64,000 nucleotides of DNA, taken from Vogesella oryzae. Its GTDB lineage: Bacteria > Pseudomonadota > Gammaproteobacteria > Burkholderiales > Chromobacteriaceae. Under the pieces are notes generated by a model that was given only the letters and a program-made list of their open reading frames with translations, searched no databases and was not told the origin of the DNA. Each line of letters begins with the position of its first letter. Within the stretch, counting starts at the first letter, position 1. Made by a program: the position numbers and the translations under genes. Location of the stretch: positions 62,001-126,000 of the forward strand of contig NZ_CADEPL010000020.1 of assembly GCF_902829295.1 (NCBI RefSeq). Direction: 5' to 3'. Positions 63,398-64,000 of this stretch are shown in pieces.

Positions 63398-64000
63398 ATG
63401 CTTACCTACTACAGCGACACCCACCGCCTGCACCACGGTTCCGAACTCAAGGACGGCGTGCTGATGCCCTGCTTCGAGATGCCCAGCCGCGCCGATACCG
63501 TGCTCAACCGCGTGCTGCAGCAGCAACTGGGCGAGGTTATCGCCCCGCAGAACTTCAGCATCGACCACTATGCCGGAGTGCACAGCCTGCGCTACCTCAC
63601 CTTCTTGCAGAATGCGTGGCAGGAATGGCGCGACAGCGGCCGCGACCACGATGCGCTGCCGCTGGTGTGGCCGGTGCGCGATCTGCGCAGCGATCTGGAG
63701 CCGGAATTCATCGACGGCAAGCTGGGCTTCTACGCCATGAATGCCGGCGTGGCGATCACCGCCGGCACCTGGCAGGCGATCAAGACCAGCGCCGACCTGG
63801 CACTGAGCGGCATGGAGGCCATCCGCCACGGCGGCCAGCACGCCGCCTTCGCGCTGTGCCGCCCGCCCGGCCATCATGCCGCGCGCGAATACATGGGCGG
63901 TTACTGCTACCTGAACAATGCCGCCATCGCCGCCCAGTACGCGCGCGACAACGGCGCCCGCCGCGTGGCGGTGCTGGATGTGGACTACCACCACGGCAAC
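63398..64000 (+). CDS. Acetylpolyamine amidohydrolase / HDAC-family (5' part)
   Basis: Zinc-dependent deacetylase, cut by the window end after 201 codons. MLTYYSDTHRLHHGSEL start, RPPGHHA charge-relay histidines, GGYCYLNNAAIAA and the zinc-binding start VLDVDYHHGN match the acetylpolyamine amidohydrolase branch of the histone deacetylase superfamily. The substrate may be acetylated polyamines. It is divergent from an Lrp-type regulator, a likely controller. Confidence 0.9.
   Translation, partial: MLTYYSDTHRLHHGSELKDGVLMPCFEMPSRADTVLNRVLQQQLGEVIAPQNFSIDHYAGVHSLRYLTFLQNAWQEWRDSGRDHDALPLVWPVRDLRSDLEPEFIDGKLGFYAMNAGVAITAGTWQAIKTSADLALSGMEAIRHGGQHAAFALCRPPGHHAAREYMGGYCYLNNAAIAAQYARDNGARRVAVLDVDYHHGN

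Overview
The window is a GC-rich bacterial chromosome segment. Its gene content fits a denitrifying, poly-hydroxyalkanoate-making betaproteobacterium, most likely Neisseriales/Chromobacteriaceae: a phaB end, a cytochrome cd1 (nirS) denitrification cluster, an rpoE-mucA-mucB-rseC-degP operon followed by lepA-lepB-DUF4845-rnc-era-recO-pdxJ-acpS-nagZ, and a methylcitrate operon using AcnD/PrpF. The family placement is inference from gene content and order; no rRNA is present. No tRNA, CRISPR array or insertion sequence was recognised.

Layout. 1-3.5 kb: 3' end of phaB, free-methionine-R-sulfoxide reductase, then a divergent pair made of a KfrA-type coiled-coil DNA-binding protein and a tyrosine recombinase that share a promoter region containing a dif-like inverted repeat. 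3.5-6.6 kb: a chemoreceptor and an mnmC gene broken at a 53-bp perfect inverted repeat. 6.6-19.4 kb: nir/nor cluster on the minus strand (norF-like, nirQ, membrane protein, norD, DUF3079, nirS, nirM, nirC, nirF, fused nirDL, fused nirGH, and after an interruption nirJ), with perfect FNR/DNR-type boxes before nirS and nirJ. 19.5-26.8 kb: glutathione transferase, Atm1-type ABC exporter, apaG, rpe, SDR, gph, a probable Trp leader peptide and trpE. 26.8-34.6 kb: a substrate-binding lipoprotein paired with a PAS-GGDEF-EAL protein, a stand-alone DUF1887 (CARF-nuclease) gene, cobQ and a periplasmic binding protein.

34.6-47 kb: two long minus-strand housekeeping operons. The sigma-E operon (rpoE to a DUF836 thioredoxin-like gene) ends at a terminator just before lepA, which heads the translation/lipid/DNA-repair operon. 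47.2-53.4 kb: prpB-prpC-acnD-prpF for propionyl-CoA (methylcitrate) catabolism. 53.5-64 kb: an SNase-like protein, a second binding-protein/diguanylate-cyclase pair, divergent lysR/lysA, hsp20, a second LysR regulator divergent from an SDR gene, a DHA2 MFS pump, an Lrp/AsnC regulator and the start of an acetylpolyamine amidohydrolase/HDAC-family gene.

The most striking genome-level signal is a highly iterated motif, consensus AAGGTTGGCCGCA. Its 8-base core TTGGCCGC occurs roughly sixty times on the two strands (counted by eye), inside genes and between them. It forms perfect inverted-repeat hairpins at most junctions of the prp operon. It behaves like a DNA-uptake-sequence or other genome-signature element and is the leading candidate here for something undescribed. 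Other points to follow up are the recombinase/dif-like/KfrA module, the CARF nuclease without a CRISPR locus, and the foldback junction at 6540-6658, which may be an assembly chimera.
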